A stretch of DNA of 64,000 bases from Pedobacter lusitanus (GTDB taxonomy: Bacteria; Bacteroidota; Bacteroidia; Sphingobacteriales; Sphingobacteriaceae), in NCBI RefSeq assembly GCF_040026395.1, contig NZ_CP157278.1:2294001-2358000 (forward strand). Direction: 5' to 3'. The translations under genes and the position numbers were made by a program. Positions 46,346-54,216 of this stretch are shown piece by piece (position 1 is the stretch's first letter; every line of letters starts with the position of its first letter). Under the pieces are notes generated by a model, which was not told where the DNA came from, did not search any database, and worked only from the letters and a program-made list of their open reading frames with translations.

Positions 46346-47286
46346 TAGTTAAGCAATTTAACAGTTATAATGTTTGTAAAATAACTTTTCAACTGAATTC
46401 CACTTCCATGTGTAGTCCAGATCTCTTTCGGCTTGATTTTATCGATCGTATAAAGGATATCATCCCAGTCCACATGATCAGAAATAAACAGCTGAAGCTC
46501 ATTTTTATGCTGTAAATGTTTCCATCCGGTAGCGAAAACCCTGATCACATTAATAGCTTTGATATAACTCCTGTACACTAAAGGCGGAACAAGATAAATC
46601 ATATCTGTTTTATTGTTCTTCATTACCTTCCGGTCGTAAACCTCATATTTTCCCATATCAATTCCCATTTGCTCATAAATCTTCACAAATGGAAGAATAC
46701 TATGATGAACAAGGATTCTTCGCTGCGGACAGTGATCACTGATTAACTTAATCAGTCGCTGGCTTTTCCCCAGAGCATAAGCGCCAAGCATTACATTACT
46801 CGTTGTTGAATTCAGTTTTTTGATTTCCTGCTCAACATCCGGATGCTTAGTATCAGGATTTGCGAAAGTAGTTTCTGTAATCAACACATCAGCTGCAACA
46901 AACTCTATAGGTTCACAAGTAGTATCCGGCTGAAGCTTATAGTCCCCAGTATATAAATACTTCACTCCCTTATATTCCATCATAACCAGCGCAGAACCTA
47001 AAATATGGCCGGCTGGTATAAAGCTGATCTTAACTCCATTCAGTATAAACTCAGTATGAAAAGCATAAAGATGAAATTCACCTGCAGCAAACTTTTTATA
47101 TCGCTGAATCATGAATAATGAGGTTGCCTGCGTACAATACACATTAAAATTCCCACTAATCGCATGATCACCATGTGCATGCGAAATTACGGCATCCTTT
47201 ACCATTTCTTTTGGATCAAGGTAAAAATTGCCATAAGCGCAGTATAGTCCAATTTTAGTTGGCACTAAAAAATCCTCTAATATCAT
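46345..47286 (-). CDS. MBL-fold nuclease of the SNM1/CPSF-like group
   Basis: 313 residues. MBL motifs: VISHAHGDHAISG (HxHxDH), IPAGHILGSALVMMEY, the TGDYKLQPD Asp, and a late WTTHGSG His. The arrangement with VLITETTFANP and a helical segment with GAYALGKSQRLI matches the beta-CASP-related ligase-associated exonuclease family. In other bacteria that exonuclease sits with DNA ligase and Lhr helicase; here neither is adjacent. DNA or RNA end processing is inferred. It follows coaE directly (stop and start adjoin) and overlaps the DUF5522-like gene by 1 bp. Confidence 0.82.
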   Translation of the reverse strand: MILEDFLVPTKIGLYCAYGNFYLDPKEMVKDAVISHAHGDHAISGNFNVYCTQATSLFMIQRYKKFAAGEFHLYAFHTEFILNGVKISFIPAGHILGSALVMMEYKGVKYLYTGDYKLQPDTTCEPIEFVAADVLITETTFANPDTKHPDVEQEIKKLNSTTSNVMLGAYALGKSQRLIKLISDHCPQRRILVHHSILPFVKIYEQMGIDMGKYEVYDRKVMKNNKTDMIYLVPPLVYRSYIKAINVIRVFATGWKHLQHKNELQLFISDHVDWDDILYTIDKIKPKEIWTTHGSGIQLKSYFTNIITVKLLN

Positions 47287-47883
47287 TTATTTTGTAAAGT
47301 TTATAAATTGATGGTGTAACTCCAGAACCTGGAGTATTACCGGTTGGCTTTCATCATTTGTAATCAGGAAATCAGCCATTTTTTTCTTTTCTTCATCACT
47401 CAGCTGCTTATCCATTCTTGCTTCTACCTGCGCTCTGGTCACCCCGTCACGTTCCATTACACGCTGTATTTTCACATCCGCAGGAGCAGTTACCAGAATA
47501 CTTTTATCACACATTTTATAGGAGCCACTCTCAAATAAAAGTGCGGCTTCTTTCAAAGTATAAGGTATATCCGCAGGTATTGTTTTCTGCCAGCTATCAA
47601 ACGCTCTGAACACCGCAGGATGAACCAGGCCGTTCAGTCTGGCCAGTTGCTCTTTATCATTAAACACAATGCCGGCGATATGCTTATTATTAAGTTTGCC
47701 GTCAGTTGTATAGCTCTCTTTTCCAAATGTCTGAATAATTCCTTCCCTTAAGACCGGGTCAGTTATCATAATATCCTTAGCCACTGTATCGGCATAAAAA
47801 ACAGGGATCCCCAGTTTCTCAAACACCTTGCAGACTGTAGTTTTCCCACTTCCTATACCACCAGTAATCCCTATTTTTATCAT
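47287..47883 (-). CDS. coaE: Dephospho-CoA kinase CoaE
   Basis: 198 residues. Walker A GITGGIGSGKTTVCKVFEKLG, VFYADTVAKDIM, and RMDKQLSDEEKKKMADFLITND in the lid/CoA-binding part are typical. It adds the 3'-phosphate in the final step of CoA synthesis. Its ATG overlaps the stop of the YbbR-like gene by 1 bp and the MBL nuclease gene starts right after its own stop. Confidence 0.94.
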   Translation of the reverse strand: MIKIGITGGIGSGKTTVCKVFEKLGIPVFYADTVAKDIMITDPVLREGIIQTFGKESYTTDGKLNNKHIAGIVFNDKEQLARLNGLVHPAVFRAFDSWQKTIPADIPYTLKEAALLFESGSYKMCDKSILVTAPADVKIQRVMERDGVTRAQVEARMDKQLSDEEKKKMADFLITNDESQPVILQVLELHHQFINFTK

Positions 47884-48830
47884 TATTTTTCTATAATAAA
47901 ATCTATCTTCTCCGGATCTGTTCTTACCTTTCTGCAGTAATCAGGGAAACGTGTCAGCTTAACAGACAACTGTCCGTGGTGTTTTAATTTCCATTCATTA
48001 AGATCTACTACCGCTTCAATAAAATCTTCGTTTACCTGCTGATAACTGGACAAGGCAACCATAAAAGTTATCTTCACCTTTTTCGGGTAGAGCTTAACGT
48101 TATAATACTCATTGTTATTGATAATCTTCAACGGTACCTCCAGTGTCTTTTCAGTAAACTCATCCACCGGTAATTTCACTTCAACACTGGCTGGAAATAT
48201 ATTCACATTTTTAAGCAGATTCTGTTTCATACCTACCCGGGTAACCACCTGATTCTGAATATTGTGAAGAGTCAGCGTATCCGTTTTCCATTCAGCAATT
48301 TTTTCCAGTTCTTCCTGAGGACCGGATACAGTTACATAATTTGGCGTACACTGTATCACATCAGAAATACCGAATTGTTTAACAAAAGACAAATCAGATA
48401 CCAGTTTAACCGGAACCCTTTTTACTGTCCGTTTAGAGAAATCGAAATATAAAGTATCCGGTCTGACAGATATAATTTTCTGGGAAGTTTCCAGCTGATT
48501 ATTGACACTGTACAGCTGTTCAGAGAAAAGAATATAATTTCTGTTATTCAGTTTATCCAGATTGATACTTATAAATTGCGGGTTTACTCTCAAGCGGGCA
48601 AACAGCAGCTGCCAGCCCGTTCCTTCAACCAGTAAATCTACCGTATCCGATTGTAAAGGATGAAAAGCTTTTTTTTGAGGGAAGTTTTTATAAATCAGAA
48701 CAGTCTTGGCTGTATAAACATACTTATTGTTTAACGCCAGAAAAAGCCATCCTGCTATTGCCAGAAGCACGCAGGTGATCAATACCAAAAAGCGCTTTCG
48801 CTCTATTTTTGTAAGTTTAATGAATGGCAT
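47883..48830 (-). CDS. YbbR-like domain protein, membrane-anchored
   Basis: 315 residues. A short basic N-terminus is followed by one membrane helix (about 14-31) and then beta-rich repeats. SVRPDTLYFDFSKRTVKRVPVKLVSD, PNYVTVSGPQEELEKIAEW, and VEVKLPVDEFTEKTLEVPLKI fit the YbbR/CdaR fold (D-x-S-x-x-T-x-x-h-P-V). In Firmicutes CdaR regulates the diadenylate cyclase CdaA, but no cdaA gene is next to it here, so that link is not claimed. A terminator at 48865-48893 separates it from yajC, so it likely heads its own transcript with coaE. Confidence 0.8.
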   Translation of the reverse strand: MPFIKLTKIERKRFLVLITCVLLAIAGWLFLALNNKYVYTAKTVLIYKNFPQKKAFHPLQSDTVDLLVEGTGWQLLFARLRVNPQFISINLDKLNNRNYILFSEQLYSVNNQLETSQKIISVRPDTLYFDFSKRTVKRVPVKLVSDLSFVKQFGISDVIQCTPNYVTVSGPQEELEKIAEWKTDTLTLHNIQNQVVTRVGMKQNLLKNVNIFPASVEVKLPVDEFTEKTLEVPLKIINNNEYYNVKLYPKKVKITFMVALSSYQQVNEDFIEAVVDLNEWKLKHHGQLSVKLTRFPDYCRKVRTDPEKIDFIIEK

Positions 48831-48864
48831 GGCTGTAAAGTAATCAAATTTCTCTTACTAAAAC

Positions 48865-48893
48865 AAAAAAGCCGCACCATTATATGGAGCGGC
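48865..48893 (-). terminator. Terminator behind yajC
   Basis: Minus strand GCCGC-T-CCATATAATGG-T-GCGGC followed by T6-G; it lies between the yajC stop (48914) and the YbbR-like start (48830). Confidence 0.75.
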
Positions 48894-48913
48894 CTTCAAT
48901 GTCTGTTAATGAA

Positions 48914-49237
48914 TTAAGCCTTAGGCAATTCAGTAGAAGCTTTGGTCGCATCCAATGAAATTGCAGACTTATCAAAACGGATTTTAGTACCGCCTTCAAC
49001 TTCAATTAAGAAAGTAAGTTCATTCATATCAACGATTCTGCCATGTATACCAGCAGTAGTAACGATTTTATCACCTTTTTTCAGGTCGGCAACTAATTTC
49101 TTGTGGTCCTTAGCTTTCTTAACCTGTGGTCTGATCATGAAGAAGTAGAAAACTACCATGATTAATACCATTGGAACCAGGGTACTTAACATACTGCTAC
49201 CACCGGCAGCAGCATCTAAAATTACTGTTAATGTCAT
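48914..49237 (-). CDS. yajC: Sec translocase accessory protein YajC
   Basis: 107 residues. One membrane helix (about 16-34) then VVFYFFMIRPQVKKAKDHKKLVADLKKGDKIVTTAGIHGRI, the family signature. YajC associates with SecDF in the inner membrane; secDF itself is at 29064. It is 20 bp after the DUF1573 gene and last before the terminator, so nusB-DUF1573-yajC form one operon. Confidence 0.93.
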   Translation of the reverse strand: MTLTVILDAAAGGSSMLSTLVPMVLIMVVFYFFMIRPQVKKAKDHKKLVADLKKGDKIVTTAGIHGRIVDMNELTFLIEVEGGTKIRFDKSAISLDATKASTELPKA

Positions 49238-49257
49238 ATTGATTTGTTATTATATAA

Positions 49258-49707
49258 TTATGTTCTTTCTTTAACCTCACCAATCAGGTGTACTTCTGTT
49301 GTTGAAGGATTACCATTTGATGTGATTGTAACCACTTTATCCTGCATTCCCATTTTACCGGCACTATTGAACACAACCTTAATCACTCCTTCAGCTCCCG
49401 GTTTAATCGGTTCTTTAGGAATTTCAGGAATAGTACATCCGCAAGTTGCAGTAGCATTGGTAATAATCAATGGACTTTTTCCTGTGTTGGTGAATTTAAA
49501 TTCATAATGTACAGATTCACCCTGTACGATTTTACCAAAATTGTACATCCCTTTTTCAAAGCTGATTACCGGTGCATCAGGTGAGGCTACCGCAGTAGTC
49601 GCAGTCGTAGTTTTCACAACACTGTCAGCCGCAGCTTCAGTAGGTTTTGTTTGTTGACAAGCAGCTAATGATGCTGCTGCAAATGCAAGTAGAAATATCT
49701 TTTTCAT
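49258..49707 (-). CDS. DUF1573 lipoprotein
   Basis: 149 residues. Lipobox LAAC with Cys17 after a short signal peptide, then a Thr/Ala-rich linker, then a DUF1573 immunoglobulin-like domain: FEKGMYNFGKIVQGESVHYEFKFTNTGKSPLIITNATATCGCTIPEIPKEPI. The TCGCT motif is the DUF1573 signature. Such proteins lie in the periplasm, exact role unknown. The nusB-DUF1573-yajC order is common in Bacteroidota. Confidence 0.9.
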   Translation of the reverse strand: MKKIFLLAFAAASLAACQQTKPTEAAADSVVKTTTATTAVASPDAPVISFEKGMYNFGKIVQGESVHYEFKFTNTGKSPLIITNATATCGCTIPEIPKEPIKPGAEGVIKVVFNSAGKMGMQDKVVTITSNGNPSTTEVHLIGEVKERT

Positions 49708-49724
49708 CAGTAGTTATTGATTTT

Positions 49725-50675
49725 TTATTCTTCTATTAATCCGCGACCTATTTTCTTGATACTGTTAGTACGTTTTAAATCGCCTAAAATTTTGTCCAAT
49801 ATACCGTTTATAAATGAATTACTTTTAGGAGTACTGTAATCTTTTGACAAGTCCAGATACTCATTGATAGTCACTTTTACCGGTATAGAAGGGAAATTCA
49901 TCAGCTCACAAATAGCCATTTTCATCAGGATGGTGTCCATCAGAGCAATACGTTCAGATTCCCAGTTTTTAGTGCGCTCAGCAATTAAATTCTGGTATTC
50001 CGTATTATTTTTCAGTGTATAAGTGAAAAGATCTTCCACAAATTTGCTATCCTCTTTCCAGTCAGCACTAATTGGTGTAAGATTGTTTTTGAAAGGGTCT
50101 TCAGAAGTAAAGTTTTTCAGTGTTTTTGCAACCATTCCCTGCATGACTTCTTTATCTACCGGCCAGTTGATAAACTTATCTTCAAAAGCCTGGATAATAC
50201 TCTGACTTTTCAGGATGATCTTTCTAAAGATAAATTTGATAATTTCTTTCGATCCTTCCAGTGTCTCATCCGAATCTTCCAGATAAGCCGCATATTCAGG
50301 CGTAGACTTCAGCTTATTGTAAATTGTTCTGATAAATTCAGGATCTGCATGCCAGTTGATCTGGTATTTATTTACAGCCGCTTTAAATTCAGGATTTTCC
50401 TGCAGCATAATAATGAACTTATTACGCAATAATTTCTTATTGGGATTCAGATCCTCAGCAGTAGGAAAATGCTTATTAGCTCTTTCTGTAGCATCGATGG
50501 CAGTATATTCTGTAATTTCTGAAAGTAATGCCAGCATTCTGACATACATCTCATAAACATTATCAATACTGTGCATCAATTCTTTCTTTGCAGAAAGTAG
50601 ATCTTTTTTTTCTGTCATTTGCCACGCAAAGATGTTTTGCAGGACTTTAATTCGTAGGTGCCTTCTATTTAACAT
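49725..50675 (-). CDS. nusB: Transcription antitermination factor NusB, long form
   Basis: 316 residues, about twice the length of E. coli NusB but normal for Bacteroidota. The N-terminus MLNRRHLRIKVLQNIFAWQ is the conserved RR-x-R-x-x-x-hQ helix. The C-terminal third carries LMDTILMKMAICELMNFPSIPVKVTINEYLDLSKDYSTPKSNSFINGILDKI, the canonical NusB fold end. The middle (about 95-190) is a lineage insertion. NusB binds BoxA RNA with NusE (S10) for rRNA antitermination. First gene of nusB-DUF1573-yajC. Confidence 0.92.
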   Translation of the reverse strand: MLNRRHLRIKVLQNIFAWQMTEKKDLLSAKKELMHSIDNVYEMYVRMLALLSEITEYTAIDATERANKHFPTAEDLNPNKKLLRNKFIIMLQENPEFKAAVNKYQINWHADPEFIRTIYNKLKSTPEYAAYLEDSDETLEGSKEIIKFIFRKIILKSQSIIQAFEDKFINWPVDKEVMQGMVAKTLKNFTSEDPFKNNLTPISADWKEDSKFVEDLFTYTLKNNTEYQNLIAERTKNWESERIALMDTILMKMAICELMNFPSIPVKVTINEYLDLSKDYSTPKSNSFINGILDKILGDLKRTNSIKKIGRGLIEE

Positions 50676-50708
50676 GAATGTAAGAACGAGTTGGTAATAT
50701 ACCGGTTA

Positions 50709-51797
50709 TTAAAATGATGATTTTATTTTCTTTATATCTATTATTCTTTGTTCCGCAATCCTGTTTGCTGCCAGGATAGTCGGGATATTTTCTGCCTTAG
50801 ACAGTTTAATAACGTTACGTGTGGCCTGATAGATATTTTCAGTCAGCTGCATCGTACGTTTTCTTCCGAAACCTGTAAGTTCCGAATAACAATTAATCAG
50901 ACCACCTGCATTAATCAGGTAATCAGGTGCAAAAAGTATATTTTTTTCCAGTAACAATTTACCATGTACCTGCTCGTCTGCAAGCTGATTATTAGCTGAG
51001 CCGGCAATAATGGCAAATTTCATTCTTGGAATAGTTACATCATTCACCGTGGCACCCAGGGCACATGGTGCGTAAATATCTACATCAAGACCAAATACCT
51101 TATTCGCCTCTACAGGTTTAGCTTTATATTTTCTGGCAATATGATGCAAACGCTCTTCGTTAATATCACTGATAAAAACTTCTACATTTTCATTTCTCAG
51201 TAATTCTACCAGCTGTTCACCTACATTACCGATACCCTGAACAACAACCGATCGTCCAGCCAGCATATCCGTACCAAAAACTTCTTTAACACAAGCTTTT
51301 ATACCCAGAAAAACACCTTTTGCCGTAGTTGGGGAAGGATCACCCATACCGCCGATTGACTCAGGAACACCCGTTACATGCTTGGTTTCCATGCTGATAT
51401 ATTCCATATCCTTGGTTGTGGTACCCACATCCTCAGCGGTGATAAACTCACCATTCAGATTCTGGATAAAACGACCATAACTGCGCATCATTGCTTCAGA
51501 TTTACCTTTACGGGAATCACCAATAATGACAGCTTTACCACCTCCCAGGTTAAGTCCTGTAATTGCAGCTTTATAAGTCATACTCCTTGATAACCGCAGC
51601 ACATCTTCCAGTGCTTCAGTTTCTGTAGCATAACTAAGCATTCTTGTACCACCCAAAGCAGGGCCTAAAGTAGTATCATGAATAGCAATAATGGCTTTTA
51701 ATCCGGTATCGGGATCATTACAAAAAACAACTTTTTTGTGTCCTAAAGCACTTAGTTGATCTAAAATTGAGGTTACCACAGAACTATTACCAGACAT
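50709..51797 (-). CDS. Leucine dehydrogenase (Glu/Leu/Phe/Val dehydrogenase family)
   Basis: 362 residues. Catalytic region TYKAAITGLNLGGGKAVIIGD with the active Lys, NAD motif VVVQGIGNVGEQLVELL, and DYLINAGGLINCYSELTG in the C-terminal dimer part. It oxidatively deaminates branched-chain amino acids to keto acids using NAD. It lies 33 bp upstream of nusB on the same strand; no terminator is seen between, so read-through is possible. HMG-CoA-lyase-like protein at 33745 is a possible downstream step in leucine breakdown. Confidence 0.88.
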   Translation of the reverse strand: MSGNSSVVTSILDQLSALGHKKVVFCNDPDTGLKAIIAIHDTTLGPALGGTRMLSYATETEALEDVLRLSRSMTYKAAITGLNLGGGKAVIIGDSRKGKSEAMMRSYGRFIQNLNGEFITAEDVGTTTKDMEYISMETKHVTGVPESIGGMGDPSPTTAKGVFLGIKACVKEVFGTDMLAGRSVVVQGIGNVGEQLVELLRNENVEVFISDINEERLHHIARKYKAKPVEANKVFGLDVDIYAPCALGATVNDVTIPRMKFAIIAGSANNQLADEQVHGKLLLEKNILFAPDYLINAGGLINCYSELTGFGRKRTMQLTENIYQATRNVIKLSKAENIPTILAANRIAEQRIIDIKKIKSSF

Positions 51798-51908
51798 AAG
51801 ATTTCGTTTATCAGACAGCTCGCAAAACTAAGGATAAAAAACATTATTTACATTGTTTTAACCAAACAGTTTTAAAAAATCATGTGCAATTGGCTAACTT
51901 TACACCAC

Positions 51909-53699
51909 ATGAAGCACCTTCGTTTTTTAAATAAACATTTCTATAAATATAAATGGTGGATCATACCCGGGGTGTTTTTCGTAATTATCTCTAATATTTT
52001 CGGTGTAATTCCGGCCCAGGTAATCGGACATGCTTTTAATCTGATTACTGAAAATATCCAGGTATACTACCTGTTTAACGGGTTTGAAAGACAGCAGATC
52101 ATTTATGACATCTTTAGTTACAGCCTGTTTTATTTTGGTTCACTCGTACTTATTCTCTATCTGATCAGAGGGTTATTCCTCTTTTTCATGCGTCAGACAC
52201 TTATTTTAATGTCCAGGCATATTGAATATGATATGAAGAATGAAATTTATGCACATTATCAGAAACTGAGCCTGGGCTTTTACCGCCGTAATAATACAGG
52301 CGATTTAATGAACCGTGCAACAGAAGATGTAAACAGGGTGAGAATGTACGTGGGCCCGGCAATTATGTACACCATCAATACACTGGTTTTATTTCTGCTG
52401 ATTATTACTTCGATGTATTCAGTTAATGCCAGACTTGCAACTTTCTGTTTGCTGCCGCTCCCATTACTGGTGATCATTATATATTTTGTGAATACCCAGA
52501 TCAATAACAAAAGCGAGCAGATCCAGGAACAGCTTTCCGGTTTGTCAAGTTTTGTACAGGAAAGATTTTCAGGTATCCGTGTAATTAAATCATATGTCCG
52601 GGAAGATTATACCCGCGAGATCTTTGCCAGAGAGAGCAGCAATTATAAAAGCAGCGCTATGGGCCTTGTTCGCGTACAGGCACTCTTTTACCCCACCATG
52701 CTGCTTTTAGTTGGTCTGAGCACCATACTTACTGTATATATAGGTGGAGAACAGGTCATCAACGGTTCTATCACTGCTGGTAATATTGCGGAGTTCATTG
52801 TCTACGTCAATCAGCTTACTTTCCCGGTAACCATGCTGGGATGGGTAACCACACTTATTCAGCGTGCCTCCGCTTCCCAGAAAAGAATCAATGAGTTTCT
52901 GGAATTACAACCAGATATCAGAACCGGAGACGCACCAGCTACCGAGTTCAACGGGAATATCAGATTTGACCAGGTTAGTTTTACCTATCAGGATACAGGT
53001 ATCAAAGCTATACAAAATATAAGTTTTGATATTAAAGCCGGACAGTTTGTTGCGATTATTGGCCGTACCGGGTCTGGAAAATCAACGCTGGCCAATCTCA
53101 TTATGAGGATGTATGATACAGATTCCGGTCAGATTTCCATTGATGGAACAGCCCTAAAAAAGGTAAATCTGAATTCATTCAGAAATCAAGTCGGTTTCGT
53201 TCCGCAAGAAGTTTTTCTCTTTTCAGATAATATCAAAAATAACATTGCCTTTGGTCTGGACCAGGTCACAGATCTGGAAGTAGAAACCGCTGCCCGAAAT
53301 GCGGCCGTATACCACAATATAATGGATTTTGAGCTAAAGTTTGACACTATGCTCGGAGAGCGTGGCATTACCTTATCCGGTGGTCAGAAACAACGTGTAT
53401 CTATCGCCAGAGCGTTGATCAAAGAGCCTAAAATATTGATTTTCGATGATTGTCTTTCAGCAGTCGATACCAAAACTGAGGAAGAAATCTTAAATAACCT
53501 GGGTAATGTCATGAAAGGAAAGACAAGCATATTAATTGCCCACAGGATTTCCACTATCAAAAAAGCAGACAAAATTTTAGTTCTTGAAGAAGGGAGAATC
53601 GCAGAGCAAGGTACTCACGATGAACTAATTAACCTTCATGGAATTTATGAAGAAATGTATCAAAATCAGTTATTGGAGGAAGAAAATAAATCTCTTTAA
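51909..53699 (+). CDS. ABC exporter half with a degenerate Walker B
   Basis: 596 residues from ATG 51909. Six membrane helices in residues 10-310 (with MSRHIEYDMKNEIYAHYQKLS and GDLMNRATEDVNRVR coupling helices) then the ATPase: Walker A GRTGSGKST, Q-loop GFVPQEVFLFSDN, signature LSGGQKQR, Walker B ILIFDDCLSAVD, and H-loop IAHR. In full exporters Walker B ends with catalytic Glu; here it is Asp (FDD), as in the inactive-site half of heterodimeric exporters such as BmrC and TM287. A partner gene is not adjacent. The frame is open from 51882, but a TTTA-N20-TAACTTTA promoter-like element (51871-51902) overlaps those codons. Substrate is unknown. Confidence 0.88.
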   Translation: MKHLRFLNKHFYKYKWWIIPGVFFVIISNIFGVIPAQVIGHAFNLITENIQVYYLFNGFERQQIIYDIFSYSLFYFGSLVLILYLIRGLFLFFMRQTLILMSRHIEYDMKNEIYAHYQKLSLGFYRRNNTGDLMNRATEDVNRVRMYVGPAIMYTINTLVLFLLIITSMYSVNARLATFCLLPLPLLVIIIYFVNTQINNKSEQIQEQLSGLSSFVQERFSGIRVIKSYVREDYTREIFARESSNYKSSAMGLVRVQALFYPTMLLLVGLSTILTVYIGGEQVINGSITAGNIAEFIVYVNQLTFPVTMLGWVTTLIQRASASQKRINEFLELQPDIRTGDAPATEFNGNIRFDQVSFTYQDTGIKAIQNISFDIKAGQFVAIIGRTGSGKSTLANLIMRMYDTDSGQISIDGTALKKVNLNSFRNQVGFVPQEVFLFSDNIKNNIAFGLDQVTDLEVETAARNAAVYHNIMDFELKFDTMLGERGITLSGGQKQRVSIARALIKEPKILIFDDCLSAVDTKTEEEILNNLGNVMKGKTSILIAHRISTIKKADKILVLEEGRIAEQGTHDELINLHGIYEEMYQNQLLEEENKSL

Positions 53700-53706
53700 T
53701 TTCTAT

Positions 53707-53738
53707 TTTGATCTTATCTAATTAATGCTTTATATTTA
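53707..53738 (+). promoter_or_regulatory. Bacteroidota promoter of the DUF3276 gene
   Basis: TTTG at 53707-53710, 20-bp spacer, TATATTTA at 53731-53738, close to TTTG-N19/20-TAnnTTTG. It precludes a start at 53725 and puts the ATG 53770 about 25 bp after the expected transcription start. Confidence 0.55.
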
Positions 53739-53769
53739 CCCGAACCAAAAACCAACAGCAATACCAAAC

Positions 53770-54096
53770 ATGGGAGAATTTGACAACAAAGAGAGAGAAG
53801 AGGTTTTTTCTAAAAAAGTAAGGGCCGGTAAAAGAACTTATTTTTTCGACGTTAAAGCAACACGTTCAGGAGATTATTATTTAACTCTGACTGAAAGCAA
53901 GAAAAGACTGGAAGACGGCGTATTTGTAAAACATAAGATCTTTTTATACAAAGAAGATTTTGAGAAGTTTGCTGAAGGATTAAACGAAACAGTTGATTAT
54001 ATTAAAAATCATCAGGAAGTAGTTGAAAAACGCTATGAGTACTCAGAAAACCATGAAGGTGCTTCAAAAGGCCAGAATGACGATTTTTCTTTCTAG
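53770..54096 (+). CDS. DUF3276 PUR-alpha-like nucleic-acid-binding protein
   Basis: 108 residues from ATG 53770. The segment EEVFSKKVRAGKRTYFFDVKATRSGDYYLTLTESKKR and later KHKIFLYKEDFEKFAEGL fit the PUR repeat found in DUF3276 proteins and Borrelia BpuR; these bind single-stranded DNA or RNA. The C-terminus is charged and flexible. A frame from 53725 exists, but its first 15 residues overlap the promoter at 53707-53738. It is a monocistronic unit with a terminator after it. Confidence 0.88.
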   Translation: MGEFDNKEREEVFSKKVRAGKRTYFFDVKATRSGDYYLTLTESKKRLEDGVFVKHKIFLYKEDFEKFAEGLNETVDYIKNHQEVVEKRYEYSENHEGASKGQNDDFSF

Positions 54097-54113
54097 GATT
54101 TAAGACCTTTTAG

Positions 54114-54137
54114 AAGCTCCTTACAGGGGCTTTTTTT
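54114..54137 (+). terminator. Terminator of the DUF3276 gene
   Basis: AAGCTCC / GGGGCTT (one G-U) with loop TTACA and T7 tail. Confidence 0.75.
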
Positions 54138-54170
54138 ATGCCCATAAAAACCATACAATTCCGGGATATA

Positions 54171-54200
54171 AAAAACCCCGGAATGAACTATTCCGGGGTT
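54171..54200 (-). terminator. Terminator of the tricorn-like protease gene
   Basis: AACCCCGGAAT / ATTCCGGGGTT perfect 11-bp stem, 5-nt loop, T-run on the minus strand, 16 bp after the stop at 54217. Confidence 0.85.
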
Positions 54201-54216
54201 GCTATTTAATTGAAAA

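Noticed and set aside
51882..51908. Upstream ATG for the ABC exporter
   Set aside because: A promoter-like TAACTTTA box overlaps it; family members start at KHLRFLNKHF-like positions.
53725..53769. Upstream start for the DUF3276 protein
   Set aside because: Lies within a good TTTG-N20-TATATTTA promoter; family starts at MGEFDNKERE.
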